The notes under the pieces were generated by a model. That model ran no database searches and was not told where the DNA came from. It was given only the letters and a program-made list of their open reading frames with translations. A DNA stretch of 64,000 nt from Mycolicibacterium aromaticivorans JS19b1 = JCM 16368. Lineage in GTDB: Bacteria > Actinomycetota > Actinomycetes > Mycobacteriales > Mycobacteriaceae. Positions 55,831-64,000 of the stretch are shown in pieces. The position numbers were made by a program, and so were the translations under genes. The stretch is taken from assembly GCF_000559085.1 (NCBI RefSeq), contig NZ_JALN02000001.1, positions 4,836,001-4,900,000 on the forward strand, read 5' to 3'. Positions within the stretch are counted from its first letter, which is position 1. Each line of letters starts with the position of its first letter.

Positions 55831-57018
55831 CTAGGAACCGGCTGAAAAGGGCTGCGGACTCAGCCAGTGCAGCACCGGGCCGGCGGCGGCGCGGGCAGCG
55901 ACCACGCCGTCGACCTCCAGCTGCAGTAGCGCGAACACCCTGGCATCGCCGAAACCGCGGTCTATGCGGTCACGGACGAATGCCAGCTCGACAACTTGGA
56001 CTGCAAATTTCTTGACGCCGCGACCGGCCGGGCGCCCACCGAAGCGGGTGGCGGCGGCCACCGCCTCCTTGCGGGTGCGGATCGACCCCAGCCAGCCGGC
56101 CTCGGCCGGGGTCAGCAGGCCTGCGGCGACCATGCCCGGCAGCTTCTCGGCGACGACGCGTTGTTCGCCGCGGCGACTGCGTACGGCCAGCATGACCGCC
56201 AAGAAGAACATCGGCATCATCCACACCACGTACAAGCCGAAGTACGCGCCCGGACCGGCCAGAGAAGACCCGTTCCACAACCCGTGCATCACCACTGCGG
56301 CCAGGTACCCGAGCGTCACACACCCCGCCTTGGCAAACCAATTGCGTTGCTGCAGAGCGAAATGCACGCCGATCGCGGTGAAAGTCGTGAACAGCGGATG
56401 GGCGAACGGGCCCATCACCAGACGCAATCCCGCCGTCAGCAGAGAGTCGCCCAGCGAGCCGCCGTCGGCGATGTAGAAGATGTTCTCCAGCCAGGCGAAG
56501 CCGATCGCCGTCATTCCCGCATAGACCAAACAGTCGGTCAGCGAGTTCAGCTCGGCACGGCGCACACCCGTCATCATCAACAGCAGGAACGCGCCCTTGG
56601 CTGCTTCCTCGATCAGCGGAGCGCCGACCGCGATGGTGAAGGGGCTGGAATCCGAACCGCCGGTGTTCACCGCGGCGTCGAAGACCACCTCGAGGCCCAC
56701 TGACACCACAACGGCCACCGAGGCGCCCCAGACGAAGGCGAACACGAGCAGCCGCGGCGGCTCCGGTTCCCATCGGTCCAGCCACAGATACGACAGCACC
56801 ACCAGCGTCGTCGCTGTGGTGGCCAGGATGAAACCGATCACGGTGCCTGCCGGATTCACCGCGGTCAGCAGGGTCAAGATCAACCCGGCGACGGTGCCGA
56901 GAATGATGATCACCGCCAGCGGGGCGCCGACCTTGCGGACCGGCCGGGGCAACGGTGGCGGGAAGGGGTAGGACACCTGAGCAGGGTATTCGACCAGAGG
57001 CGTCCACAGCGGGCTCAC
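55831..57018 (-). CDS. PrsW-family intramembrane metalloprotease
   Basis: An eight- to nine-helix membrane protein with the PrsW/CPBP catalytic motifs: APLIEEAAKG (EExxxK), ENIFYIADGG, GPFAHPLFTTF and a later VMHGLWNGS His. A cytosolic C-terminal region of about 100 residues follows. PrsW cleaves anti-sigma factors in Bacillus; no target is visible here. The frame opens at GTG 57078; GTG 57018 is used because the first 20 residues look non-coding. GTG 56976 is also possible. Confidence 0.8.
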   Translation of the reverse strand: MSPLWTPLVEYPAQVSYPFPPPLPRPVRKVGAPLAVIIILGTVAGLILTLLTAVNPAGTVIGFILATTATTLVVLSYLWLDRWEPEPPRLLVFAFVWGASVAVVVSVGLEVVFDAAVNTGGSDSSPFTIAVGAPLIEEAAKGAFLLLMMTGVRRAELNSLTDCLVYAGMTAIGFAWLENIFYIADGGSLGDSLLTAGLRLVMGPFAHPLFTTFTAIGVHFALQQRNWFAKAGCVTLGYLAAVVMHGLWNGSSLAGPGAYFGLYVVWMMPMFFLAVMLAVRSRRGEQRVVAEKLPGMVAAGLLTPAEAGWLGSIRTRKEAVAAATRFGGRPAGRGVKKFAVQVVELAFVRDRIDRGFGDARVFALLQLEVDGVVAARAAAGPVLHWLSPQPFSAGS

Positions 57019-57156
57019 AGACCCGGGTTTGTCCAGCGTGTGCCTAGTCGAGTAGTCTCGGAGAGTACCTGTGTGCACTTAGCGGGTACAGCACCACAGA
57101 TACATCCCCGAAAGCACTGTCCCTACGATTAAGCCTGTCCGGAGCAACCCAACAAT

Positions 57157-58611
57157 ATGCCAAGTCCCACCGTCACCTCGCCGCAAGTAGCCGTCAACGA
57201 CATCGGCTCGGCCGAGGACTTTCTCGCCGCGATCGACAAGACCATCAAATACTTCAACGATGGCGACATCGTCGAAGGGACCATCGTCAAGGTTGACCGC
57301 GACGAAGTCTTGCTCGACATCGGCTACAAGACCGAGGGCGTCATCCCCTCCCGCGAACTCTCCATCAAGCACGACGTCGACCCCAATGAGGTTGTGTCCG
57401 TCGGCGATGAGGTGGAAGCCCTCGTCCTCACCAAGGAGGACAAGGAAGGCCGCCTGATCCTGTCCAAGAAGCGCGCTCAGTACGAGCGTGCCTGGGGCAC
57501 CATCGAGGCACTCAAGGAGAAGGACGAGGCCGTCAAGGGCACCGTCATCGAGGTCGTCAAGGGCGGCCTGATCCTCGACATCGGCCTGCGCGGCTTCCTG
57601 CCCGCATCGCTGGTCGAGATGCGACGCGTCCGCGATCTGCAGCCGTACATCGGCAAGGAGATCGAGGCCAAGATCATCGAGCTGGACAAGAACCGCAACA
57701 ACGTGGTGCTCTCGCGCCGCGCGTGGCTCGAGCAGACCCAGTCCGAGGTGCGCAGCGAATTCCTCAACCAGCTGCAGAAGGGCGCCATCCGCAAGGGTGT
57801 CGTGTCCTCGATCGTCAACTTCGGCGCGTTCGTCGATCTCGGCGGCGTCGACGGCCTGGTGCACGTGTCCGAGCTGTCCTGGAAGCACATCGATCACCCG
57901 TCCGAGGTGGTTCAGGTGGGCGACGAGGTCACCGTCGAGGTGCTCGACGTGGACATGGACCGCGAGCGGGTTTCGTTGTCGCTCAAGGCGACTCAGGAAG
58001 ACCCGTGGCGCCACTTCGCCCGCACCCACGCCATCGGCCAGATCGTGCCCGGCAAGGTCACCAAGCTGGTGCCGTTCGGTGCGTTCGTCCGTGTCGAAGA
58101 GGGCATCGAGGGTCTGGTGCACATCTCCGAGCTGGCTGAGCGCCACGTCGAGGTGCCGGATCAGGTCGTGCAGGTCGGCGACGACGCCATGGTCAAGGTC
58201 ATCGACATCGACCTGGAGCGCCGCCGGATCTCGCTGAGCCTCAAGCAGGCCAACGAGGACTACACCGAGGAGTTCGACCCCTCGAAGTACGGCATGGCCG
58301 ACAGCTACGACGACGCGGGCAACTACATCTTCCCGGAGGGCTTCGACGCCGACACCAACGAATGGTTGGAAGGCTTCGACAAGCAGCGCACCGAGTGGGA
58401 GGCCCGTTACGCCGAGGCCGAGCGCCGGCACAAGATGCACACCGCACAGATGGAGAAGTTCGCCAAGGCTGAGGCCGAGGCGGCCGAGCGTCCGGCCGGT
58501 AACGGCTCGTCGTCGTCTTCCTCGTCGAGCTCGGGTGAGTCGGCCGGTGGTTCGCTGGCCAGCGATGCTCAGCTCGCGGCTCTGCGCGAGAAGCTGGCGG
58601 GCAACGCCTAA
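57157..58611 (+). CDS. rpsA: 30S ribosomal protein S1
   Basis: S1 binds mRNA and helps translation initiation. The 484-aa protein has four S1 RNA-binding domains at about residues 36-105, 121-187, 207-276 and 293-362. Each has the GxVxxVxxxGxxVxx pattern (for example GVVSSIVNFGAFVDLGGVDG). A variable C-terminal tail with a poly-Ser run follows. The mycobacterial protein has been linked to pyrazinoic acid and trans-translation. ATG 57157 with GGAG about 17 bp upstream. Confidence 0.96.
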   Translation: MPSPTVTSPQVAVNDIGSAEDFLAAIDKTIKYFNDGDIVEGTIVKVDRDEVLLDIGYKTEGVIPSRELSIKHDVDPNEVVSVGDEVEALVLTKEDKEGRLILSKKRAQYERAWGTIEALKEKDEAVKGTVIEVVKGGLILDIGLRGFLPASLVEMRRVRDLQPYIGKEIEAKIIELDKNRNNVVLSRRAWLEQTQSEVRSEFLNQLQKGAIRKGVVSSIVNFGAFVDLGGVDGLVHVSELSWKHIDHPSEVVQVGDEVTVEVLDVDMDRERVSLSLKATQEDPWRHFARTHAIGQIVPGKVTKLVPFGAFVRVEEGIEGLVHISELAERHVEVPDQVVQVGDDAMVKVIDIDLERRRISLSLKQANEDYTEEFDPSKYGMADSYDDAGNYIFPEGFDADTNEWLEGFDKQRTEWEARYAEAERRHKMHTAQMEKFAKAEAEAAERPAGNGSSSSSSSSSGESAGGSLASDAQLAALREKLAGNA

Positions 58612-58625
58612 GTAATCCACGATTG

Positions 58626-58656
58626 ACGCCCCGGCTCATCCGAGCCGGGGCGTTCG
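58626..58656 (+). terminator. Terminator after rpsA
   Basis: ACGCCCCGGCTC and GAGCCGGGGCGT form a perfect 12-bp stem with a 4-base ATCC loop, 14 bp after the rpsA stop. Only a short mixed TTCGTCGT follows. Confidence 0.8.
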
Positions 58657-58685
58657 TCGTCTCGGGCGCCTGAAAGACTGTTCTA

Positions 58686-59867
58686 GTGCTGCGTATTGGA
58701 CTCACCGGCGGTATCGGCGCCGGCAAGTCGACGGTGTCCGCCACGTTCTCGGAATGTGGCGGCATCGTCGTCGATGGGGATGTCATCTCCCGCGAAGTCG
58801 TCGAACCGGGGACCGAAGGTCTGGCCAAGCTGGTCGACGCGTTCGGGTCACAGATCCTGCTGCCCGACGGCGCGCTGAACCGCCCGGCATTGGCCGGAAT
58901 CGCCTTCAGCGACGAGGATAAGCGGCAGACCCTGAACGGCATCGTCCACCCGCTGGTGGCGACTCGGCGCTCGGAGCTGATCGCCGCGGCAGGCGAGGAT
59001 GCCGTGATCGTCGAGGACATCCCGCTGCTGGTCGAATCGCAGATGGCGCCGATGTTCCCGCTGGTCATCATCGTGCACGCCGACCCCGAGGTGCGAGTCA
59101 AGCGGCTGATCGAATACCGCGACTTCTCCGAGTCCGACGCCAGGGCCCGGATCGCCGCGCAGGCGACCGAAGAGCAACGACGACTGGTCGCCGATGTCTG
59201 GCTGGACAACTCCGGCAGCTCCGGGCGGCTCGTCGAGCAGGCGCGTGAGCTGTGGTACCAGCGGATCGTGCCGTTCGCGCACAACCTCACGACCCGTACC
59301 CCGGCGCCGAGTTCGACCGCGGTGGTGCCCGCAGATCCCAGTTGGCCCGACCAGGCCCGACGAATCCTGGCCCGGCTCAACTCCACCTGCGGGCACCGGG
59401 CGGTGCGGATCGACCACATCGGGTCGACGGCAGTGCCCGGTATGGACGCCAAGGACATCATCGACGTCCAGGTGACGGTTACCTCGCTGGAGGTCGCCGA
59501 CGAACTCGCCGACGACTTACTGCGGGCCGGATATCCCCGCGTCGACTCGATCACCTCTGACGTGCCGAAGGCAGGTACCGATCCGGCCTTGTGGCACAAG
59601 CGTTTCCATGCTTCCGGCGACCCGGGCCGGCCTACCAACGTCCACATCCGAGTGGACGGTTGGCCCAATCAGCGGTTCGCGCTGCTGTTCGTGGACTGGC
59701 TCACGGCCAACCCTGGTGTGCAGGCCGACTACCTGGCGGTCAAACACTCCGCGGCTCGGCACGCAGACATCGGGGCATACGCCGAGGCGAAGGAGCCGTG
59801 GTTCCTCAATGCCTACCGCCGGGCGTGGGAATGGGCCGACACAACCGGCTGGGCGCCGGCCGTCTGA
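58686..59867 (+). CDS. coaE: Dephospho-CoA kinase fused to a GrpB/UPF0157 domain
   Basis: CoaE phosphorylates dephospho-CoA, the last step of coenzyme A synthesis. The 393-aa protein has an N-terminal kinase (P-loop GGIGAGKST at residues 8-16, DGDVISREVV, lid near RIAAQATEEQRR). A C-terminal GrpB domain runs from about residue 205 (DHIGSTAVPGMDAKDIIDVQV; LLFVDWLTANP), a nucleotidyltransferase-like fold of unknown role. This fusion is normal for mycobacterial CoaE. GTG start after the rpsA terminator. Confidence 0.95.
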   Translation: MLRIGLTGGIGAGKSTVSATFSECGGIVVDGDVISREVVEPGTEGLAKLVDAFGSQILLPDGALNRPALAGIAFSDEDKRQTLNGIVHPLVATRRSELIAAAGEDAVIVEDIPLLVESQMAPMFPLVIIVHADPEVRVKRLIEYRDFSESDARARIAAQATEEQRRLVADVWLDNSGSSGRLVEQARELWYQRIVPFAHNLTTRTPAPSSTAVVPADPSWPDQARRILARLNSTCGHRAVRIDHIGSTAVPGMDAKDIIDVQVTVTSLEVADELADDLLRAGYPRVDSITSDVPKAGTDPALWHKRFHASGDPGRPTNVHIRVDGWPNQRFALLFVDWLTANPGVQADYLAVKHSAARHADIGAYAEAKEPWFLNAYRRAWEWADTTGWAPAV

Positions 59868-60320
59868 CTATCGGAACGCTCGGCGCCGTTCCAAGATCAG
59901 CAACGGGATCTCGCGGGGCGTGTTGCGCTGATAGCCCGCATATCCCTTGTAGGCCTTGACAACTCGCGGCCACAACTCGGCTCGCTCTTCTGTGCTGGCG
60001 GTGCGGGCCAGCATCGGAACAGTCGCGCCGTCAACGGTCACGCCGACGTCCGGGTTGGCGATCGCGTTCTTGTACCAGTCGGGGTGATCCTGGTGGCCGC
60101 CCTTGGATGCGACGACGACGATGCGGTCCTTGTCGTGAACCGGAGACGTCAACAGGTTGGCGTACGGCTTCCCGGATTTGCGGCCGACGGTGTGCAACTC
60201 GACGGTCAACATACCCATGACCGTGCGTGGAAAGCGCCCGCCGGTGAGTGTGAGCATCATCCGGTGGCCGTTTTCCAAGAGCCAGGCGCCGGCCTCGGCG
60301 ACACGATCGGGTTTCTGCAC
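59868..60320 (-). CDS. Deazaflavin (F420)-dependent nitroreductase-family protein
   Basis: A 150-aa split-barrel protein of the DDN/DUF385 family, whose members reduce quinones, nitro compounds or other substrates with F420H2. Characteristic stretches are VELHTVGRKSGKPYANLLTSPV and ASKGGHQDHPDWYKNAIANPDV. GTG 60320 starts VQKPDRV; the longer upstream frame is not supported. Its stop abuts the coaE stop (convergent). Substrate unknown. Confidence 0.87.
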   Translation of the reverse strand: MQKPDRVAEAGAWLLENGHRMMLTLTGGRFPRTVMGMLTVELHTVGRKSGKPYANLLTSPVHDKDRIVVVASKGGHQDHPDWYKNAIANPDVGVTVDGATVPMLARTASTEERAELWPRVVKAYKGYAGYQRNTPREIPLLILERRRAFR

Positions 60321-60349
60321 GTGCCCAGAGTATCGGCGATCGCGGACTT

Positions 60350-60886
60350 CTACGTCGTCGGTTCCGGCGCCGGGGCGGGTGCGGGCGGGGGCGCGGCGCT
60401 CGGGGCAGGGGTGTCCAGCGGCGCGCCGCACTGGATGGTGCCGTAGAGCGGGTCGTCCTTGGGGCGGAACAGTCGGGGGGCGATGAACTGGTCCGCCTGC
60501 GCCACGATCTGGTCGTCCACCAGGATCTCGCAGTGCAGATTCGATCCGTACGGCCACTGGATGGACAGTTCCATGCCGGCCTTTTTGGGATCGTGCAGAA
60601 CCGTGTTGACCTCGAAGGTCATTCCCGGTAGCAGCGTGGGTTGGTCGCTGTTGACGTTGTTGTCGTCGATCTTGTATGCGACCACGGCGCCGCGTGAGGT
60701 CCCGTCCGCCCGGGCCCGGTAGGTGATGTTGTGCAGCAACTGCGGGTTGGCGTCATCGGCGGCCACGGGCGTCGGTGGGGGCGCGGGATCCGGGTCGGCC
60801 AGCGCGGTCGCCGCCGTTAACTGAGAACCCACGACCAGAGTGGCCGCGGCGACGATGCTCAGCCATCCGCGCGTGGTGGAGCTCAT
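60350..60886 (-). CDS. Secreted protein, unknown
   Basis: A 178-aa exported protein with a Sec signal peptide (LSIVAAATLVVGSQLTAATALA, cleavage before DPDP near residue 31). A compact globular domain with two Cys (HCEIL and QCGAP) and a Pro/Ala-rich C-terminal tail follow. No domain recognised. Confidence 0.7.
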   Translation of the reverse strand: MSSTTRGWLSIVAAATLVVGSQLTAATALADPDPAPPPTPVAADDANPQLLHNITYRARADGTSRGAVVAYKIDDNNVNSDQPTLLPGMTFEVNTVLHDPKKAGMELSIQWPYGSNLHCEILVDDQIVAQADQFIAPRLFRPKDDPLYGTIQCGAPLDTPAPSAAPPPAPAPAPEPTT

Positions 60887-60947
60887 AGCTAGGCAGACTA
60901 CCCGTCCGGTGGGGCACTGCCGATTCGTTGCCCCGCCCGAAGGAGGC

Positions 60948-61454
60948 TCAGCGCCAGGTCAATGTCATTCCCTCGGCGGAAAGCCAGGCATTGAGGTCGT
61001 GGTCGTGACGGGCGAGGCCGGCCACGGCGCCGACAACGCACTGCAGGGCGGCCTCCGCGGTCTCGGTGGGCAACAAGCCCTCGCGGTGGGCGGCGAACAG
61101 CTCGTCGGTGTCGATGAGGTCGGTGCGGTCACCGGCGTAGACCACCAGGTCGAGGTAGTGGTCCTCGGTATGCCAGGCGGTGTCGCCGACAGTGATCATG
61201 CCGATGTCGAGGTAATAGTCCTGCGGCCGCTCGTAGCCGGGGTTGAAGTGGAAGACATTGGCCCGCAGACCCAGCGACGGCAGCAGCCACGACTCCAGAT
61301 AGTGGAACTGGGCGCGGCCCGGGGTGGGCCGGGCCATGTACAGGCCCCACGGGGTGAGCACGTAGTCGTCCACCGCCCGCACGAAGCCCTTCGGGTCGGT
61401 GTTGGTGTACGCGACCAGGTCGAACGTCTCCTGCTTGGGCGGATGGACCGTCAC
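60948..61454 (-). CDS. DUF402 family protein
   Basis: A 168-aa protein resembling DUF402: the sequence HFNPGYERPQDYYLDIG and the acidic EDHYLDLVVYAGD match the family's proposed phosphatase core, but identity is moderate. GTG 61454 is chosen; the open frame extends over uvrB. Divergent from uvrB, sharing a 69-bp promoter region. Confidence 0.7.
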   Translation of the reverse strand: MTVHPPKQETFDLVAYTNTDPKGFVRAVDDYVLTPWGLYMARPTPGRAQFHYLESWLLPSLGLRANVFHFNPGYERPQDYYLDIGMITVGDTAWHTEDHYLDLVVYAGDRTDLIDTDELFAAHREGLLPTETAEAALQCVVGAVAGLARHDHDLNAWLSAEGMTLTWR

Positions 61455-61494
61455 CGCGTCAGCGTAACGAGGGCCGGCGTCACGAGGAATGAAT

Positions 61495-61526
61495 GTGTCG
61501 GTGGGGACGCTTAACCTGGGGACATG
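61495..61526 (+). promoter_or_regulatory. uvrB promoter, RecA-NDp/PafBC class, probably leaderless
   Basis: GTGTCGGTG (61495-61503) differs at one position from the mycobacterial LexA-independent DNA-damage motif TTGTCRGTG. It is followed by the required 8-bp spacer and TAACCT (TAnnnT, 61512-61517). The uvrB ATG lies 6 bp later, so transcription probably begins at the A of ATG. Confidence 0.7.
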
Positions 61527-63695
61527 GCATTCGCTACCGAACACCCGGTGATCGCGCACTCGGAGTACCGACCTGCCGCTGACGCTGTGGACGGCCTGGT
61601 GCGCACCGGCGCCGAGTTCCAAGTGGTCAGTGAGTACGAGCCCGCCGGTGACCAGCCTGCCGCGATCGAGGAGCTGGAACGCCGGATCAGGGCGGGGGAG
61701 CGTGACGTCGTGCTGCTCGGTGCGACGGGCACCGGCAAGTCCGCGACCACGGCGTGGCTGATCGAACGGCTGCAGCGGCCCACGCTGGTGATGGCGCCGA
61801 ACAAGACGCTGGCCGCCCAGCTGGCCAACGAGTTGCGGGAGATGTTGCCGCACAACGCTGTTGAATACTTCGTCTCGTACTACGACTACTACCAGCCTGA
61901 GGCATACATCGCCCAGACCGACACCTACATCGAGAAGGACAGCTCGATCAACGATGACGTGGAGCGGTTGCGCCACTCGGCGACATCGAGTCTGCTGTCC
62001 CGACGCGACGTTGTCGTCGTCGCGTCGGTGTCGTGCATTTACGGCCTGGGCACCCCGCAGTCCTACCTCGACCGGTCGGTCGAATTGGAGGTGGGCACCG
62101 AGGTGCCCCGCGACGGCCTGCTGCGGCTGCTCGTCGACGTCCAGTACACCCGCAACGACATGTCCTTCACCCGTGGTTCCTTCCGGGTGCGCGGCGACAC
62201 CGTCGAGATCATCCCGTCCTACGAGGAGCTGGCGGTTCGCATCGAGTTCTTCGGCGACGAGATCGAGGCGCTGTACTACCTGCACCCGCTCACCGGTGAC
62301 GTGGTCCGCCAGGTCGACTCGCTGCGGATCTTCCCGGCCACCCACTACGTGGCGGGTCCGGAGCGGATGGCGATCGCCATCTCGACGATCGAGCAGGAGC
62401 TGGCCGAGCGGCTGGCCGAGCTGGAGAACCAGGGCAAGCTGCTCGAAGCCCAGCGGCTGCGGATGCGCACCAACTACGACATCGAGATGATGCGTCAGGT
62501 CGGCTTCTGTTCGGGCATCGAGAACTATTCGCGCCATATCGACGGCCGGCCGGCCGGGTCGGCGCCGGCGACGCTGCTGGATTACTTTCCCGAGGACTTC
62601 CTGCTGGTGATCGACGAGTCACACGTCACCGTCCCGCAGATCGGCGGCATGTACGAGGGTGACATGTCCCGCAAGCGCAACCTCGTCGAGTTCGGCTTCC
62701 GGCTGCCGTCGGCGGTGGACAATCGGCCGTTGACCTGGGAAGAGTTCGCCGATCGGATCGGCCAGACGGTGTACCTGTCGGCAACGCCCGGGCCGTACGA
62801 GCTCAGCCAGACCAGTGGTGAGTTCGTCGAGCAGGTCATCCGCCCGACCGGCCTGCTCGACCCGAAGGTCGTGGTCAAGCCGACCAAGGGCCAGATCGAC
62901 GACCTGATCGGCGAGATCCGGGCCCGCACCGAACGCGACGAGCGGGTCCTGGTCACCACGCTGACCAAGAAAATGGCCGAGGACCTCACGGACTACCTGC
63001 TCGAAATGGGCATCCGGGTGCGCTACCTGCATTCCGAGGTCGACACCTTGCGTCGGGTCGAGTTGCTGCGGCAGCTGCGCCTCGGCGAATACGACGTGCT
63101 GGTCGGTATCAACCTGCTCCGAGAAGGTCTGGACCTTCCCGAGGTGTCCCTCGTGGCGATTCTGGACGCCGACAAGGAGGGGTTCCTGCGCTCCACCCGA
63201 AGCCTGATCCAGACCATCGGCCGTGCGGCGCGCAACGTGTCCGGTGAGGTGCACATGTACGCCGACAAGCTCACCGATTCGATGAAGGAAGCCATCGACG
63301 AGACCGAGCGGCGCCGCGCCAAGCAGATCGCCTACAACGAAGAGCGCGGCATCGACCCGCAGCCGCTTCGCAAGAAGATCGCCGACATCCTCGATCAGGT
63401 GTACCGAGAAGCCGACGACACCGAAGCGATCGAGGTCGGCGGCTCGGGCCGCAATGCGTCCCGGGGCCGGCGGGCGCAAGGCGAGCCGGGGCGTGCGGTG
63501 AGCGCGGGCATCGTCGAAGGTCGTGACACCGCGAACATGCCGCGCGCCGAACTCGCCGATCTGATCAAGGATTTGACTGCGCAGATGATGGCGGCGGCAC
63601 GCGACCTGCAGTTCGAGCTGGCCGCCCGGATCCGCGACGAGATCGCGGATCTGAAGAAGGAGTTGCGGGGGATGGACGCGGCCGGGCTGAAATAG
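61524..63695 (+). CDS. uvrB: Excinuclease ABC subunit B
   Basis: UvrB verifies DNA lesions after UvrA delivery and recruits UvrC for nucleotide excision repair. It is 723 aa with Walker A GATGTGKS (about residue 68), the beta-hairpin Tyr region [10 protein letters not shown], the DEAH-like box VIDESHVT, helicase motifs V/VI ([22 protein letters not shown]), and a C-terminal UVR domain ([20 protein letters not shown]) that contacts UvrC. It is about 25 residues longer than the M. tuberculosis protein, partly near residue 20. Confidence 0.98.
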   Translation: MAFATEHPVIAHSEYRPAADAVDGLVRTGAEFQVVSEYEPAGDQPAAIEELERRIRAGERDVVLLGATGTGKSATTAWLIERLQRPTLVMAPNKTLAAQLANELREMLPHNAVEYFVSYYDYYQPEAYIAQTDTYIEKDSSINDDVERLRHSATSSLLSRRDVVVVASVSCIYGLGTPQSYLDRSVELEVGTEVPRDGLLRLLVDVQYTRNDMSFTRGSFRVRGDTVEIIPSYEELAVRIEFFGDEIEALYYLHPLTGDVVRQVDSLRIFPATHYVAGPERMAIAISTIEQELAERLAELENQGKLLEAQRLRMRTNYDIEMMRQVGFCSGIENYSRHIDGRPAGSAPATLLDYFPEDFLLVIDESHVTVPQIGGMYEGDMSRKRNLVEFGFRLPSAVDNRPLTWEEFADRIGQTVYLSATPGPYELSQTSGEFVEQVIRPTGLLDPKVVVKPTKGQIDDLIGEIRARTERDERVLVTTLTKKMAEDLTDYLLEMGIRVRYLHSEVDTLRRVELLRQLRLGEYDVLVGINLLREGLDLPEVSLVAILDADKEGFLRSTRSLIQTIGRAARNVSGEVHMYADKLTDSMKEAIDETERRRAKQIAYNEERGIDPQPLRKKIADILDQVYREADDTEAIEVGGSGRNASRGRRAQGEPGRAVSAGIVEGRDTANMPRAELADLIKDLTAQMMAAARDLQFELAARIRDEIADLKKELRGMDAAGLK

Positions 63696-63705
63696 CCGGG
63701 CGCGC

Positions 63706-63745
63706 TTGAACTCAACCATGGTTGAGCCTTTACGGTGATGCCATG
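63706..63745 (+). promoter_or_regulatory. MerR-type promoter with palindromic operator before an MFS gene
   Basis: A -35 TTGAAC (63706-63711) and a -10 TACGGT (63731-63736) are separated by 19 bp, longer than the usual 17. The perfect palindrome CTCAACCATGGTTGAG (63711-63726) fills the spacer. This is the layout of MerR/SoxR-controlled promoters (SoxR box also has CTCAA-N6-TTGAG). ATG follows 6 bp after the -10. Confidence 0.6.
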
Positions 63746-64000
63746 ACCGAGACGACCGCATCGGCCGCAGGCAGCTGGCGCGAGCTGCTGGGTCGCGACT
63801 ATCTCGGCGCCGTCATCGTGCTGGCCGGTGGCGTGGCGATCTACGCCATCAACGAATTCATCACCATCAGCCTGCTCCCGAGCGCCGTCGCCGACATCGG
63901 GGGTGAGCGGCTCTACGCCTGGGTGACCACGGTGTACCTGGTCGCGTCGGTCACCGCGGCGACGACGGTAGGCCCGGTTCTGACCCGATTCGGCCCGCGC
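63743..64000 (+). CDS. MFS drug-efflux-type transporter, cut by the window end
   Basis: The first 86 residues of a major facilitator protein. Helix 1 is YLGAVIVLAGGVAIYAINEFI, followed by ISLLPSAVADIGG and helix 2 (YAWVTTVYLVASVTAATTVG), as in DHA2-type exporters of the Rv1634 kind. It follows uvrB, as in M. tuberculosis. The preceding MerR-type promoter would fit an inducible efflux pump. Confidence 0.8.
   Translation, partial: MTETTASAAGSWRELLGRDYLGAVIVLAGGVAIYAINEFITISLLPSAVADIGGERLYAWVTTVYLVASVTAATTVGPVLTRFGPR

Noticed and set aside
60948..62537. Very long DUF402 open frame reaching into uvrB
   Set aside because: The upstream two thirds are antisense to uvrB; the conserved region begins near 61454.

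Overview
The window is high-GC actinobacterial DNA, almost certainly from a non-tuberculous, rapid-grower-type Mycobacterium (Mycolicibacterium). Several proteins are near-identical in length and sequence to M. tuberculosis proteins as I remember them (HisE 93 aa, HisG 284 aa, Pyk 472 aa, PdtaR 205 aa, UvrB, PolA, RpsA). Typical mycobacterial features are also present: a PGRS-type glycine-rich surface protein, an F420/deazaflavin-type protein, a class III adenylate cyclase, GTG starts and probable leaderless promoters.

Layout. 1-13445: the 3' end of metH faces a gnd-zwf-glycosidase operon on the minus strand (pentose phosphate pathway plus a GH63-like enzyme). A HAD phosphatase and a GlcP-like sugar permease follow, then a lipoprotein, hisE-hisG, a DUF4126 membrane protein and a flavin disulfide oxidoreductase. 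This resembles the Rv2120c-Rv2124c neighbourhood with extra carbon-metabolism genes inserted. 13591-64000 follows the order of Rv1615-Rv1634: TM2 and DUF2752 proteins, [gltBD], pyk, tesB, a DUF2156 membrane protein, cydABDC, an HdeD-like protein, adenylate cyclase, tRNA, pdtaR, thiolase-like/DUF35, polA, rpsA, coaE, uvrB and an MFS pump. Accessory insertions relative to that order are gltBD, a glutamine-type ABC transporter, agmatinase/nitrilase, a PAP2 phosphatase, a glycine-rich gene beside the tRNA, a branched-chain amino acid (liv) transporter and methionine aminopeptidase with an XRE regulator.

The most island-like segment is 39084-42525. A 74-nt tRNA with the anticodon loop of tRNA-Leu(CAA) lies on the minus strand. 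A 50-bp direct copy of its 3' half (48/50 identical) lies 3360 bp away. Between the copies are a 700-aa PGRS protein with a secretion signal but no PE domain, the C-terminal HTH remnant of a serine recombinase, a YVTN beta-propeller remnant and an AT-richer stretch. This is the signature of an old integration into a tRNA gene.

Regulatory signals recognised by eye: LexA-independent (RecA-NDp/PafBC-like) leaderless promoters at uvrB and, more weakly, polA; a KstR-type operator before the thiolase/DUF35 pair; a palindrome covering both -10 boxes of the map/XRE divergent pair; a MerR-type 19-bp-spacer promoter before the terminal MFS gene; a large inverted repeat upstream of cydA; and spaced AC dinucleotides resembling a mycobacterial GlnR site before the glutamine-type transporter. 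All functional calls are by recognition only; no searches were run.
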